Positions 8,432 through 17,041 of a stretch of 64,000 bases of DNA are shown piece after piece. The DNA lies in contig NZ_QASA01000001.1 in assembly GCF_003340495.1 (NCBI RefSeq), positions 744,001 to 808,000 of the forward strand, written 5' to 3'. The notes beneath the pieces are model-generated. The model made no database searches and had not been told where the DNA came from. It worked only from the letters and a program-made list of their open reading frames with translations. Position 1 is the stretch's first letter, and every line of letters starts with the position of its first letter. The stretch comes from Adhaeribacter pallidiroseus. Its GTDB lineage: Bacteria > Bacteroidota > Bacteroidia > Cytophagales > Hymenobacteraceae. The translations under genes were made by a program, and so were the position numbers.

Positions 8432-9343
8432 ATGTCGGTTGAGGTTAAAGGTTTAACAAAATTGTTTGGCATACAAAAGGCTGTGGATGATATTTCGTTT
8501 GCGGTGCAACCCGGCCAGGTGCTGGGCTTTTTAGGACCAAACGGCGCCGGCAAATCCACCACCATGAAAATTGCCACCTGCTACTTACCACCCAGTGCCG
8601 GTACCATTACTATAAACGGGTACGATGTGCAGGAAGCCCCAATCGAAGTGCGCCGCAATGTAGGCTATCTACCGGAACATAACCCCTTGTACCTGGACAT
8701 GTACGTAACCGAGTATTTAACTTTTATCGGGCAACTGTACGGCCTTAAAAGTAAAAATTTAAAAAAACGGGTAGAAGAAATGGTCGCGCTGTGTGGATTA
8801 ACCATCGAACGCCGGAAGAAAATCGGGTCATTATCGAAAGGTTACCGGCAACGGGTTGGGTTGGCGCAAGCATTAATTCACAACCCGCAAGTACTAATCC
8901 TGGATGAACCAACTACCGGCCTGGATCCGAATCAGTTAAGCGAGATCAGAAGATTGATTAAACAGATCGGACAGGAGAAAACCGTTTTATTTTCCACCCA
9001 CATCATGCAGGAAGTTTCGGCCATTTGCGACCGGGTGGTTATTATCAACAAAGGTAAAATTGTAGCCGATAGCGATGTTGCATCTTTAAACACCTTAGGC
9101 CAGCAGGAAATCAGCACTTTAGTGGAATTTGAAAGCCCCATTGAGGAAAGTTTATTGCGGGGAATACCGGGGGTGCAAGCGATTCACCTGGTAAAAGCCT
9201 ATACCTACCGTATTATTTCGCAAAAAAACTCTGACATCCGGTCGGCGGTTTTTAGTTTAGCGGCTACCCATCATTGGAGTTTAGTCGGTTTGCGCCAGGA
9301 AGAACATTCTCTGGAAAAAATATTTCAATCGTTAACTAAATAA
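8432..9343 (+). CDS. gldA: Gliding-motility ABC transporter ATP-binding protein GldA
   Basis: ATPase of the GldA-GldF-GldG ABC transporter, needed for gliding in Flavobacterium johnsoniae. The 303 residues carry Walker A GPNGAGKSTT near 36-45, signature LSKGYRQRVGLAQAL near 134-148 and Walker B VLILDEPTTGLDP near 155-167, followed by a C-terminal extension of about 90 residues typical of GldA. The identification as GldA is strengthened by gldF and gldG downstream. A 196-base gap separates it from gldF, so they may not form one tight operon. Confidence 0.9.
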   Translation: MSVEVKGLTKLFGIQKAVDDISFAVQPGQVLGFLGPNGAGKSTTMKIATCYLPPSAGTITINGYDVQEAPIEVRRNVGYLPEHNPLYLDMYVTEYLTFIGQLYGLKSKNLKKRVEEMVALCGLTIERRKKIGSLSKGYRQRVGLAQALIHNPQVLILDEPTTGLDPNQLSEIRRLIKQIGQEKTVLFSTHIMQEVSAICDRVVIINKGKIVADSDVASLNTLGQQEISTLVEFESPIEESLLRGIPGVQAIHLVKAYTYRIISQKNSDIRSAVFSLAATHHWSLVGLRQEEHSLEKIFQSLTK

Positions 9344-9539
9344 ATGATGAATTAAAAATTAAAAATGACGATGCGTAATTGGGTGCCCAAATTCAGCTAT
9401 GATAAGATTTTTATAAAAAGATATCTGAAGCTGTTTGTGAAGACACAAACGTCGGCAATGCTCACTTTTGTGCAAATCCGGTAGGGTTTAAGGAATCATT
9501 TCTAATTTCTAATTCATAGTTTTTAATTAAAAAGAAAGC
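9344..9539. repeat. gldA-gldF intergenic spacer with inverted AT-rich ends
   Basis: The spacer begins with ATGAATTAAAAATTAAAAA and ends with TTCTAATTTCTAATTCATAG and TTTTTAATTAAA, an imperfect inverted pair. Such ends are common in Bacteroidota intergenic repeats. No frame inside looks coding. Confidence 0.4.
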
Positions 9540-10268
9540 ATGTTCGCCATTCTGCGGAAAGAAATAAATTCCTTTTTAAATTCCATGATCGCCTACATTG
9601 TTATCGGGGTTTTCCTGCTGACCACGGGCTTGTTTACCTGGGTATTTCCGGAGAGCAGTGTGCTGGATTACGGTTATGCCGATTTGCTGACGTTATTTAA
9701 TATTGCCCCCTGGCTGTTTCTTTTTTTAATTCCGGCTATTACCATGCGTACCTTTGCCGAAGAAAAGAAATCCGGCACCATCGAGTTGCTGCTCACCAAA
9801 CCTATCACGGACCTAGAGTTAATTACCGGTAAATTTTTAGCTTGTTTGAGTTTGGTCATCCTGGCTTTATTGCCTACGTTAATTTACTATTACTCGGTGT
9901 ATACCCTGGGCAATCCGGTAGGTAATCTTGATTCGGCAGCAGTAGCAGGTTCGTATTTGGGCATGGTGTTTCTGGCTGGTATTTTTACCGCTATTGGTAT
10001 TTTTGCCTCGGCCCTCACCGAAAATCAAATTGTGGCTTTTATCATTGCGGTGTTTTTCTGTTTCTTGTTGTACTCTGGTTTCGATTCGCTGGCCGCCATT
10101 GATGTGTGGGGAACGACCTCGTACCTGATCAGTCAGTTAGGCGTTTCTTTTCATTACAGTGCCCTGAGCAAAGGCTTAATTGATTCCCGGGATGTGTTGT
10201 ATTTTGCGAGTGTAGCGGCTTTGTTTTTACTGGCTACCAAATTAGTGATGGAGAGCAGAAAATGGTAG
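9540..10268 (+). CDS. gldF: Gliding-motility ABC transporter permease GldF
   Basis: ABC-2-type permease of 242 residues with six hydrophobic segments. The wording MFAILRKEINSFLNSMIAYIVIGVFLL at the start and TMRTFAEEKKSGTIELLLTKPI near residues 66-87 is typical of GldF. It partners with GldG and GldA in the inner membrane. The stop codon overlaps the gldG start by 7 bases, which indicates translational coupling. Confidence 0.93.
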   Translation: MFAILRKEINSFLNSMIAYIVIGVFLLTTGLFTWVFPESSVLDYGYADLLTLFNIAPWLFLFLIPAITMRTFAEEKKSGTIELLLTKPITDLELITGKFLACLSLVILALLPTLIYYYSVYTLGNPVGNLDSAAVAGSYLGMVFLAGIFTAIGIFASALTENQIVAFIIAVFFCFLLYSGFDSLAAIDVWGTTSYLISQLGVSFHYSALSKGLIDSRDVLYFASVAALFLLATKLVMESRKW

Positions 10269-11965
10269 ACAACAATAAGGCTGCCGCTACTAGTAGCCGG
10301 AAGCAAAAAGATGTTACCCAGTTTTTAATTCTTATTGGCGCAGTAGTTTTACTAAACATTGTATCGGCTTTTTACTTTTTCCGGCTTGATTTAACCCAGG
10401 ACAAGCGGTATACCATGGCCCCGGCCACCCGCCAGCTGCTGGAAGAATTGCCGCAGCCTGTACACGTAGATGTATACCTGGAAGGCGAGTTTCCGGCCGG
10501 ATTTAAACGCTTACAAGGCGCTGTGCGCGAAACGCTGGAAGAGTTCCGGATTTATTCTTCTAATTTCTCTTATTCCTTTATCGATCCCAGCGCCGGTACC
10601 GATTTAAAAAAAAGAAATCAACTGTATACCAATCTGGCTTTAAAGGGCATTCAGCCTACCAATTTATTTGCCACCGAAGGCGATAAAAAAGTAGAGAAAC
10701 TAATATTTCCGGGAGCTATTTTTTCGGCTAACGGCAAAGAAGAGCCGGTAATGTTGCTGAAAGGCAATCAGGCTGCTTCGCCCGACCAGCGTTTAAACCA
10801 GTCCATCGAAGGCTTGGAGTTTGAAATGGCTTCGGCCATACGCAAATTAGCCACCACCAACCGCAAGCGCATTGGCATCGTCGAAGGCCACGGCGAACTA
10901 AATAATCTGGAAGCGGCCGATTTTATAACATCTTTGCAAAAGTATTACGATGTGTACCGGGTTGATATCAATAAAGTGCCTAACCTGCAAAGTTTAAGTG
11001 CCTTGGTAATTGCCAAACCCACCCGGCCCTACAGCGAAATTGAAAAATTTAAAATTGACCAGTATTTGATGCAGGGCGGTAACGCGATCTTCTTTCTGGA
11101 TGCGGTTAAAGCCGAGATGGATAGCATTCCGGCCCAGGGTTACCTTGCTTTCCCGTACAACTTAAACTTGGACGATATGCTTTTTAAGTACGGCGTACGG
11201 GTAAATGCCAACTTGGTGCAGGATATTAATTCCGGCCAAATACCCATTGTTACGGGTATGTTCGGTAATAAGCCGCAAACGCAGCTTCTGAACTGGCGGT
11301 ATTTCCCGTTGATTAACACGTTTAGCCAACACCCAATTACCCGAAACCTGGATGCTGTGTACGGTAAATTTATGAGCACCCTGGATAGCGTGCGGGTTAA
11401 AGCCATCCGGAAAACGCCCTTAATGTATACTTCTCGTTACACCAAAATTCTGGCTCCCCCGGTTTCCATTAGTTTAAACGAAGCCCGGGTAAACATTAAG
11501 CCGAGTTTATACAACAAAGGTCCGCAAGCAGTGGGTTATTTACTCGAAGGTAATTTTACGTCTTTATATACCAATCGGCCTTTGCCTACTGGTTTACCGG
11601 CCAGTACGCCACGCGCAATAACTACGGGCAAACCAGCTAAAATTATTATTTTTTCGGATGGTGATATTATCCAAAACGAAGTAAACCGCAAAACCAGCCA
11701 GCCTTTTGAGTTAGGTTACGACCGGTTTATGCGCACGCGTTTTGCCAATAAAGATTTAGTGATGAACGCCATGGAATACCTGCTGGATAACAGTGGTTTG
11801 ATTAACGTGCGGGCCAAGCAGATTACTTTGCGACCGCTGGATAAAATCCGGATAAAAGAGGAGCGTAGCCGCTGGCAAAGCATTAACCTGGCTGGTCCTT
11901 TGGTTTTATTAATTCTTTTTGGTTTAGGTAAGTATTACTTCCGCCAACGGAAATACGCTGCATAA
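10262..11965 (+). CDS. gldG: Gliding-motility-associated ABC transporter substrate-binding protein GldG
   Basis: A 567-residue membrane-anchored protein with an N-terminal transmembrane helix at about residues 22-42, a large outer domain (YTMAPATRQLLEELPQPVHVDVYLEG at about 52-77, GIVEGHGEL near 204) and a second transmembrane helix close to the C-terminus (LAGPLVLLILFGLGKYYF). This two-anchor layout fits GldG, the third part of the Gld ABC transporter. It overlaps gldF by 7 bases. Confidence 0.93.
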   Translation: MVDNNKAAATSSRKQKDVTQFLILIGAVVLLNIVSAFYFFRLDLTQDKRYTMAPATRQLLEELPQPVHVDVYLEGEFPAGFKRLQGAVRETLEEFRIYSSNFSYSFIDPSAGTDLKKRNQLYTNLALKGIQPTNLFATEGDKKVEKLIFPGAIFSANGKEEPVMLLKGNQAASPDQRLNQSIEGLEFEMASAIRKLATTNRKRIGIVEGHGELNNLEAADFITSLQKYYDVYRVDINKVPNLQSLSALVIAKPTRPYSEIEKFKIDQYLMQGGNAIFFLDAVKAEMDSIPAQGYLAFPYNLNLDDMLFKYGVRVNANLVQDINSGQIPIVTGMFGNKPQTQLLNWRYFPLINTFSQHPITRNLDAVYGKFMSTLDSVRVKAIRKTPLMYTSRYTKILAPPVSISLNEARVNIKPSLYNKGPQAVGYLLEGNFTSLYTNRPLPTGLPASTPRAITTGKPAKIIIFSDGDIIQNEVNRKTSQPFELGYDRFMRTRFANKDLVMNAMEYLLDNSGLINVRAKQITLRPLDKIRIKEERSRWQSINLAGPLVLLILFGLGKYYFRQRKYAA

Positions 11966-12045
11966 TCTGGTTGTACGCCTGGTAAGTCAATCAAAATTTA
12001 AAAAATTGGGCGATATTGACTAGCTAATTGACTAAAAGTTTTTCT

Positions 12046-12096
12046 GTTACGGCTGATCTTTGGAGCCAGGAACCGGCTCCAAAGATCAGCCGTAAC
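12046..12096. repeat. Perfect 22-bp hairpin between gldG and dnaN
   Basis: Bases 12046-12067 and 12075-12096 are exact reverse complements with a 7-base loop (AGGAACC). The stem is GC-rich in parts (GTTACGGCTGATC, TTGGAGCC) and lacks a T tract on either side, so it is not a standard terminator, although it is suitably placed 81 bases after gldG. Confidence 0.85.
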
Positions 12097-12286
12097 GAAG
12101 GCTATTTCCTCTTGATGAAAGCCGCTATGTAAAACAGTACCCAGCCTACGCGACCTGAAAAAACTCCCAAGAACTACGCCCACTTTTAACCAACAAAGGT
12201 TATTTTTAAGCCTGAAAAACATATCCACACTTTGTAAAAGATTTCCACAATCCAGGTTTTGGGGTAGGAAAAACTCTAATTATTTC

Positions 12287-12294
12287 TAACTTTG
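12287..12294 (+). promoter_or_regulatory. Promoter -7 box for dnaN
   Basis: TAACTTTG matches TAnnTTTG and lies 25 bases before the dnaN ATG at 12319. No good -33 element is found 19 bases upstream. Its position inside a longer open frame (from 12292) supports choosing the downstream start. Confidence 0.6.
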
Positions 12295-12318
12295 TTACAT
12301 CACATCAGACTAGAAGGA

Positions 12319-13443
12319 ATGAAATTTATTGTATCGTCTTCCGCTTTATTAAAGCAACTGCAAAGCATTAACGGGGTAGTAGCCAACAACCCGGTAGTTC
12401 CTATTCTGGAAAATTTCTTGTTCGAAATTCACGACGGTACTTTAACGATTACCGCCTCTGATCTGGAAACCTCCATGATTACGGAGTTAACGGTAGAAGC
12501 CAAGGAGAACGGCCGGATTGCCGCACCCGCCCGCATTTTACTCGAGACCCTGAAGAATTTACCGGACCAGCCGGTTACCTTCACGCTCGACGAGGAGACT
12601 TACACCATTGAATTAAGCTCCGCGAATGGCCGCTATAAATTATCCGGCGAAAATGCCACTGATTTCCCGAAAGTGCCGGTAGTAAAAAGTCAGAACTCCA
12701 TCGAAATTCCTTCAAATGTACTGGCCCGGGCCATTAACAAAACCATATTTGCGGTAAGCACCGACGAGCTTCGTCCGGCCATGACCGGTATTTTCGTGCA
12801 GCTTTCCGCCAGCAACATTACCTTTGTAGCCACCGATGGGCACCGGTTATTACGCTATCGCCGCAACGACGTAGCGCCTGGCGATACGGCCTCTATTATT
12901 ATTCCGCGCAAAGCTTTTACTTTATTAAAATCTACTTTGCCCAGTGAACCTACTTCGGTGCGGGTAGAGTTTAACAATTCCAACGCCTTTTTTAGTTTTG
13001 AGAATATCCGGTTAGTGTGTCGCTTAATTGATGAGCGTTATCCGGATTACGAAAACGTTATTCCGGCTAAAAACCCGAACAAACTCAGCATTGATCGTTA
13101 TGATTTACTCAGCTCGGTGCGCCGGATTTCTATTTACTCCAACAAAACGACGCACCAGGTACGCTTAAAACTAGCCGGCAGTGAATTGCAAATCTCCGCC
13201 GAAGATTTAGACTTCTCGAACGAAGCCAACGAGCGTTTAAGCTGCCAATACGAAGGCGAAGACATGGAAATTGGTTTTAACGCCAAATTTTTGTTAGAAA
13301 TGTTGAATAACATTGATTCGGATGAAGTAAATCTAGAGCTTTCTACACCTAACCGGGCCGGTTTGTTAATGCCTACCAACAACGACGATAACGAAAATAT
13401 TTTAATGCTGGTAATGCCGGTTATGTTAAATAATTATGTGTAG
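12319..13443 (+). CDS. dnaN: DNA polymerase III sliding clamp (beta subunit)
   Basis: The ring-shaped processivity clamp of the replicative polymerase. The 374-residue protein starts MKFIVSSSALLKQLQSI, has ATDGHRLLRYR near residue 170 and ends in the peptide-binding pocket region and MLVMPVMLNNYV. All three clamp domains are present at the normal length. I use the ATG at 12319; an upstream alternative at 12292 would add nine residues across the promoter. In this genome dnaN does not sit beside dnaA within the window. Confidence 0.97.
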   Translation: MKFIVSSSALLKQLQSINGVVANNPVVPILENFLFEIHDGTLTITASDLETSMITELTVEAKENGRIAAPARILLETLKNLPDQPVTFTLDEETYTIELSSANGRYKLSGENATDFPKVPVVKSQNSIEIPSNVLARAINKTIFAVSTDELRPAMTGIFVQLSASNITFVATDGHRLLRYRRNDVAPGDTASIIIPRKAFTLLKSTLPSEPTSVRVEFNNSNAFFSFENIRLVCRLIDERYPDYENVIPAKNPNKLSIDRYDLLSSVRRISIYSNKTTHQVRLKLAGSELQISAEDLDFSNEANERLSCQYEGEDMEIGFNAKFLLEMLNNIDSDEVNLELSTPNRAGLLMPTNNDDNENILMLVMPVMLNNYV

Positions 13444-13486
13444 TAATAAGCTATCAATTACTTGGTAAAAATAAAAAATTTAAAAA

Positions 13487-13524
13487 AAACAAAAAAAGGA
13501 GGTTAATAGCCTCCTTTTTTGTTT
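13487..13524 (+). terminator. Terminator after dnaN
   Basis: Stem AAAAAAAGGAGG / CCTCCTTTTTTG with a 7-base loop and flanking A and T tracts, 43 bases after the dnaN stop. Confidence 0.88.
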
Positions 13525-13565
13525 CTAGACACCGTGCCCTTTAAAGCAATAATTTACTAATCCCG

Positions 13566-13596
13566 TTTCTATTCCGCCCTTGATACTGTACCTTTG
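13566..13596 (+). promoter_or_regulatory. Promoter for gldC
   Basis: TTTC (13566-13569), 19 bases, then TACCTTTG (13589-13596). This is the Bacteroidota -33/-7 layout with one mismatch at -33. It lies within the longest open frame from 13580, so translation must start later, at 13637. Confidence 0.7.
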
Positions 13597-13636
13597 CCGG
13601 AATATTTTAGTAAAAAGAGAATTAATAACGAAAAAA

Positions 13637-13969
13637 ATGAAAAAATCAGAAATATATTTTAGCATTGCCCTGGATGACCAGCACGTTCCGGAAGCGATTT
13701 CGTGGCGCGCAACCGATGCTGGCGATACGATTCATTTTGCCAAAGCCATTAATATTGCCTTATGGGACCGCAACGAGGCCGGCACCATGAAGATTGATTT
13801 ATGGACCAAAGATATGCCCGTAAACGAAATGAAATACTTTTGCATTGATACCATTGGTTCTATGGCTGAGAGTTTACACCGGGCTACCAACGATACCGTA
13901 ATGGTGCAAAAAATGAAGCAACTCTGCGAAGAATTAATGAAACACGTAGAAGAAGAAGAGAAAAAATAA
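13637..13969 (+). CDS. gldC: Gliding-motility protein GldC
   Basis: A 110-residue soluble protein. The start MKKSEIYFSIALDDQHVPE, the IALWD segment and LWTKDMPVNEMKYF are characteristic of GldC, a small protein of the gliding machinery whose exact role is unclear and which is partly dispensable in the model gliders. I take the ATG at 13637, because the promoter at 13566-13596 excludes the earlier start. A terminator follows at once. Confidence 0.9.
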   Translation: MKKSEIYFSIALDDQHVPEAISWRATDAGDTIHFAKAINIALWDRNEAGTMKIDLWTKDMPVNEMKYFCIDTIGSMAESLHRATNDTVMVQKMKQLCEELMKHVEEEEKK

Positions 13970-14007
13970 AACTAAAAAGGCCTTGCTCCTGCAAGGCCTT
14001 TTTAGTT
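13970..14007. terminator. Bidirectional terminator after gldC
   Basis: A perfect 17-bp stem (AACTAAAAAGGCCTTGC and its complement) with a TCCT loop, flanked by A and T tracts, between two converging genes. Confidence 0.93.
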
Positions 14008-14023
14008 TTTAGATAAAATATAT

Positions 14024-14479
14024 TTACCGGTTAACGGTTGGTCTTAAAACCTGGCCGGCGTTAGCGCTCTTTTGCGAAGTACTTTTGGCATCCGTAGATT
14101 TTACCAAGCCAATGTTCTTCGCAAAATCTTTATCGTACTTATAAAATTCCGAACGATTGCCGTAATACTTGCTATATTGATCAACGCTTAAAAAACTTTC
14201 CAGTTCCTTATCTCGCTCCCGGCAAACACCTTGGCAATTTTTTTCTACTAAGTCCGGATTGTTGGCAAATTTTTGCTCAATCGCCATCATCTTACTTACT
14301 TTTTCCTGGTTTATTTCCCGCAGTCGTTTCGCCTGAAAATTATTCAATCGTAAATCCTGAATCATTTGGTTCGAAAGCCGATTGGCTCTTTGCTTTGCTA
14401 GTTCCGGTTTATCTTTGTTTTGAGCAAAACTCATGATAGAAAAACAGACCAAATAAGCTACTATTAATATCTTTTTCAT
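14024..14479 (-). CDS. Secreted helical protein, Spy/CpxP-like, hypothetical
   Basis: A 151-residue exported protein with a signal peptide at about residues 1-19 (LVCFSIMSFAQ). The mature part is charged and helical (AKQRANRLSNQMIQDLRLNN, RLREINQEKVSKMM), and contains one Cys pair (NCQGVCRE). The layout recalls LTXXQ-type Spy/CpxP periplasmic proteins but I cannot confirm the motif. It is monocistronic, converging on gldC. Confidence 0.75.
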   Translation of the reverse strand: MKKILIVAYLVCFSIMSFAQNKDKPELAKQRANRLSNQMIQDLRLNNFQAKRLREINQEKVSKMMAIEQKFANNPDLVEKNCQGVCRERDKELESFLSVDQYSKYYGNRSEFYKYDKDFAKNIGLVKSTDAKSTSQKSANAGQVLRPTVNR

Positions 14480-15075
14480 AGCTGAAAATCTTAATCGTTA
14501 CCAGATATCAATCAACAAACCTTTCTTGCCGAAAAGTTCTTCTTTCTTTGATAACGAAAAATTAAGCCGGATGTTGAATTAAGAATTAAAAGAACTTTAC
14601 TTATGGCATAACTAAGTAAAGGGACAAATTAAAAGATACATTCCAATATTGAAAATACAAGGTTAAATAACTGATATTTAAATTATTACGTTTTATTTTG
14701 TCTTGATACTTGTGTCTTACTACTTGTGTCCATTTACTTAGTTTGGCTTATAGGTAAAAATTTAAAAAATATAAGCTTCGTTGTGCTTAGAGTTAGCGAA
14801 GTGCTCTAAGCACTTGTGGTGCGGCCAATCTCCGATTGGCGTTTACCAGAATACCTGCTTTCGCCAATAAGAGATGGGCTATCCGAAAATGAGAAGCGAT
14901 CGCTAGCGCGAACGCTACCCATAGCCTCATTCTTTGGTAATTAATCGACAAAAAGGTAGTTATTACTGCTTGGTATAAAAATGCAAAAAGCTGGCACCTA
15001 CGAAAAATGCCTCTTCGTCCGCTAGCAAGAAGAGGCATTCAGGCATTAAAAATTTTTAAAATTACCGGTTACAAC
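14480..15075. other. Gene-free stretch with a multi-hairpin core
   Basis: The left half (14480-14760) is AT-rich and plain. The right half (14783-15039) is packed with stems and described separately. The only frame (minus, 14793-15038) has no recognisable content and runs through the hairpins. Confidence 0.6.
14783..15039. repeat. Structured multi-hairpin region
   Basis: Successive inverted repeats: GTGCTTAGAG/CTCTAAGCAC (14783-14813, 10 bp), GCCAATC/GATTGGC (14824-14840, 3-base loop), an outer TTACCA/TGGTAA pair (14843-14942) enclosing GGCTAT/ATAGCC and AATGAG/CTCATT, and AATGCCTCTTC/GAAGAGGCATT (15006-15039, 11 bp). This density exceeds chance and fits a structured RNA or a mobile repeat. 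Confidence 0.6.
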
Positions 15076-15612
15076 CTAAAACTGATTCTTCCACATCATT
15101 GATTCTACCGGCAGCTCGGTGCGGGTATTATATTTAGCGTTTGATTTTTTATTATATAGATTTTCAATGTCGCCTTTTACTTCAAAATAAATTAACTGAC
15201 CGATCGGCATGCCGGCGTACACCCGTACGGGTTGCGTAACAGATATTTCTAAAGTCCAGGTATTGCAGAAACCAACGTCGCCTTTACCGGCGGTAGCATG
15301 AATATCAATACCCAATCGGCCTACGCTGGATTTTCCTTCTAAAAACGGTACGTGCGCGTGCGACTCGGTATATTCATGGGTTACGCCTAAATACAAAGTA
15401 GCAGGTTGTAGCACAAAGCCGGTTTCGGGAATTTCAAAATGCAGGATTTCGTTGTGCTTGCGGGCATCAATAATAGCGTCTTTATAGGTGGCCAGGTGCT
15501 TGCCTAAATGAACATCGTAAGAGTTGGTACCGAGACAGCTACGATCGTATGGTTGAATTAAAATATTGCCTTTAACTATTTCGGCCAGAATTTCTTTATC
15601 GGTTAAGATCAT
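15076..15612 (-). CDS. dcd: dCTP deaminase
   Basis: Deaminates dCTP to dUTP, feeding dTMP synthesis. The 178-residue protein belongs to the dUTPase-like trimeric fold; the key segment is EGKSSVGRLGIDIHATAG followed by GDVGFCNTWTLEI (about residues 91-123), which holds the substrate-binding Arg and the catalytic Glu. It lies 106 bases after hemL on the same strand. A bifunctional deaminase/dUTPase cannot be excluded from sequence. Confidence 0.93.
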   Translation of the reverse strand: MILTDKEILAEIVKGNILIQPYDRSCLGTNSYDVHLGKHLATYKDAIIDARKHNEILHFEIPETGFVLQPATLYLGVTHEYTESHAHVPFLEGKSSVGRLGIDIHATAGKGDVGFCNTWTLEISVTQPVRVYAGMPIGQLIYFEVKGDIENLYNKKSNAKYNTRTELPVESMMWKNQF

Positions 15613-15675
15613 GGTGCTTGCAATTCAAGCTTAAAAATAAGCATTATTTACCGAATAGCCCTTGGTAAATTTAGG

Positions 15676-15713
15676 AGGGCTGGGTTTTTACTCCAACGAG
15701 ACAAGCCAGCCCT
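15676..15713. repeat. Inverted repeat between hemL and dcd
   Basis: AGGGCTGG (15676-15683) and CCAGCCCT (15706-15713) form an 8-bp stem with a 22-base loop, just after the hemL stop. There is no clear T tract, so an attenuating or processing role is only possible. Confidence 0.4.
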
Positions 15714-15718
15714 GCCTT

Positions 15719-17014
15719 TTAAGCTAGTTGATGAATTTCGTGCAAAGCAGCTAAGTTAGCCGCAATATATTGATCGGCCAGTTTATCGGTTAAAGCAATG
15801 GATACGAACAAAGTTTCGAATTGCGAAGGAGCTAGGTAAATGCCTTGGCGCAGCATGCTGTTAAAGTACTGCCCAAACAAAGCTAAATCCGATTGTTTCG
15901 CCGAATCAAAATCGGTAACGGGATCAGAAGTAAAGAAAATACTGAACATAGATCCTACCTGGTTAATGGTATAATCCAGGTTCAGCTGCGTTAAGTTTTC
16001 CCGCATGCCTTCTACCATTTTACTGGTTAAGTTATCCAGATAGGGGTAAACCTCCGGGTGTTCATTCAGGTAAGTGAGCATGGCGTAGCCAGCCGCCATG
16101 GCAATCGGATTGCCCGATAAAGTACCCGCCTGGTAAACAGGTCCGGCTGGGGCTACACAGTCCATAATTTCTTTACGGCCGCCGTAGGCACCAACTGGTA
16201 ACCCTCCCCCGATTATTTTACCCAGCGTTGTTAAATCCGGCATTACGTTGTATAATTCCTGCGCGCCACCTTTCGCTAACCGGAACCCCGTCATTACTTC
16301 GTCAAAAATCAAAACAATACCCTCTTGGTCGCAGAGGTCGCGTAAACCGGGCAGGAAGCCACGTACCGGCGGTACCAAGCCCATATTGCCTACCACCGGT
16401 TCCAGAATAATAGCTGCCACCTGGCCCTTATTTGCCTCCAAAGCAATCTTTACTGCTTCCAGATTGTTGTAGGGCACCGTAATGGTATCCTGGGCCACGC
16501 CTTTGGTTACGCCCGGGCTATCCGGCACGCCTAAAGTAATGGCGCCGCTGCCCGCCGAAATTAAAAAAGAATCGCCGTGCCCGTGGTAGCACCCTTCGAA
16601 CTTAATAATTTTATCTTTGCCGGTATAACCGCGGGCTACCCGCACCGCCGACATAGTAGCTTCGGTACCGGAATTTACCATGCGAACCTTCTCCACGGAA
16701 GGTACCATGCTGATTATCAACTCGGCCATTTCTACTTCGCGACGGGTAGGCGCTCCAAACGAAAAAGAATTGCCAAGAGCGTCTTGTACCGCTTTCTCTA
16801 CGTTTTCGCAAGCGTGACCCAGAATCATGGGACCCCAGGAGTTAATAAAATCGAGATATTGATTGTTATCTTCGTCGTAGAGGTACGGTCCTTTGGCCGA
16901 AGCCATAAAAATGGGATTGCCGCCGACGGCCCGAAAAGCCCGAACCGGCGAATTAACACCTCCCGGAATAACCCGTTGGGCGCGTTTAAATAAATCCTGA
17001 CTATTCTGAATCAT
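15719..17014 (-). CDS. hemL: Glutamate-1-semialdehyde 2,1-aminomutase
   Basis: PLP enzyme that makes 5-aminolevulinate for heme and other tetrapyrroles by the C5 pathway. The 431-residue protein has the start [23 protein letters not shown], the [10 protein letters not shown] segment near residue 118 and the PLP lysine in [18 protein letters not shown] near 266. It is complete. It lies 27 bases after the binding-protein-like gene, so the two are probably cotranscribed, with dcd further on. Confidence 0.97.
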   Translation of the reverse strand: MIQNSQDLFKRAQRVIPGGVNSPVRAFRAVGGNPIFMASAKGPYLYDEDNNQYLDFINSWGPMILGHACENVEKAVQDALGNSFSFGAPTRREVEMAELIISMVPSVEKVRMVNSGTEATMSAVRVARGYTGKDKIIKFEGCYHGHGDSFLISAGSGAITLGVPDSPGVTKGVAQDTITVPYNNLEAVKIALEANKGQVAAIILEPVVGNMGLVPPVRGFLPGLRDLCDQEGIVLIFDEVMTGFRLAKGGAQELYNVMPDLTTLGKIIGGGLPVGAYGGRKEIMDCVAPAGPVYQAGTLSGNPIAMAAGYAMLTYLNEHPEVYPYLDNLTSKMVEGMRENLTQLNLDYTINQVGSMFSIFFTSDPVTDFDSAKQSDLALFGQYFNSMLRQGIYLAPSQFETLFVSIALTDKLADQYIAANLAALHEIHQLA

Positions 17015-17041
17015 GCGTAGTTGCTGTTGATTGATTTTGAT

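Larger units (their letters stand above)
11966..12318. other. gldG-dnaN intergenic region
   Basis: This gap holds a perfect 22-bp hairpin (separate entry), the dnaN -7 box, and two sequences that weakly resemble DnaA boxes (ATATCCACA at 12231-12239, ATTTCCACA at 12241-12249, each with mismatches to TTATCCACA). A minus-strand frame over 11998-12228 is created partly by the hairpin and has no recognisable content, so it is not called. Confidence 0.6.

Noticed and set aside
11998-12228. Minus-strand frame over the dnaN-side hairpin
   Set aside because: Reads through the hairpin; composition not protein-like.
12231-12249. DnaA-box-like sequences before dnaN
   Set aside because: Each has one or two mismatches and there is no AT-rich unwinding stretch or dnaA gene, so an origin is not supported.
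16577-16993. Plus-strand frame inside hemL
   Set aside because: hemL is complete and conserved; the opposite frame has no recognisable content.
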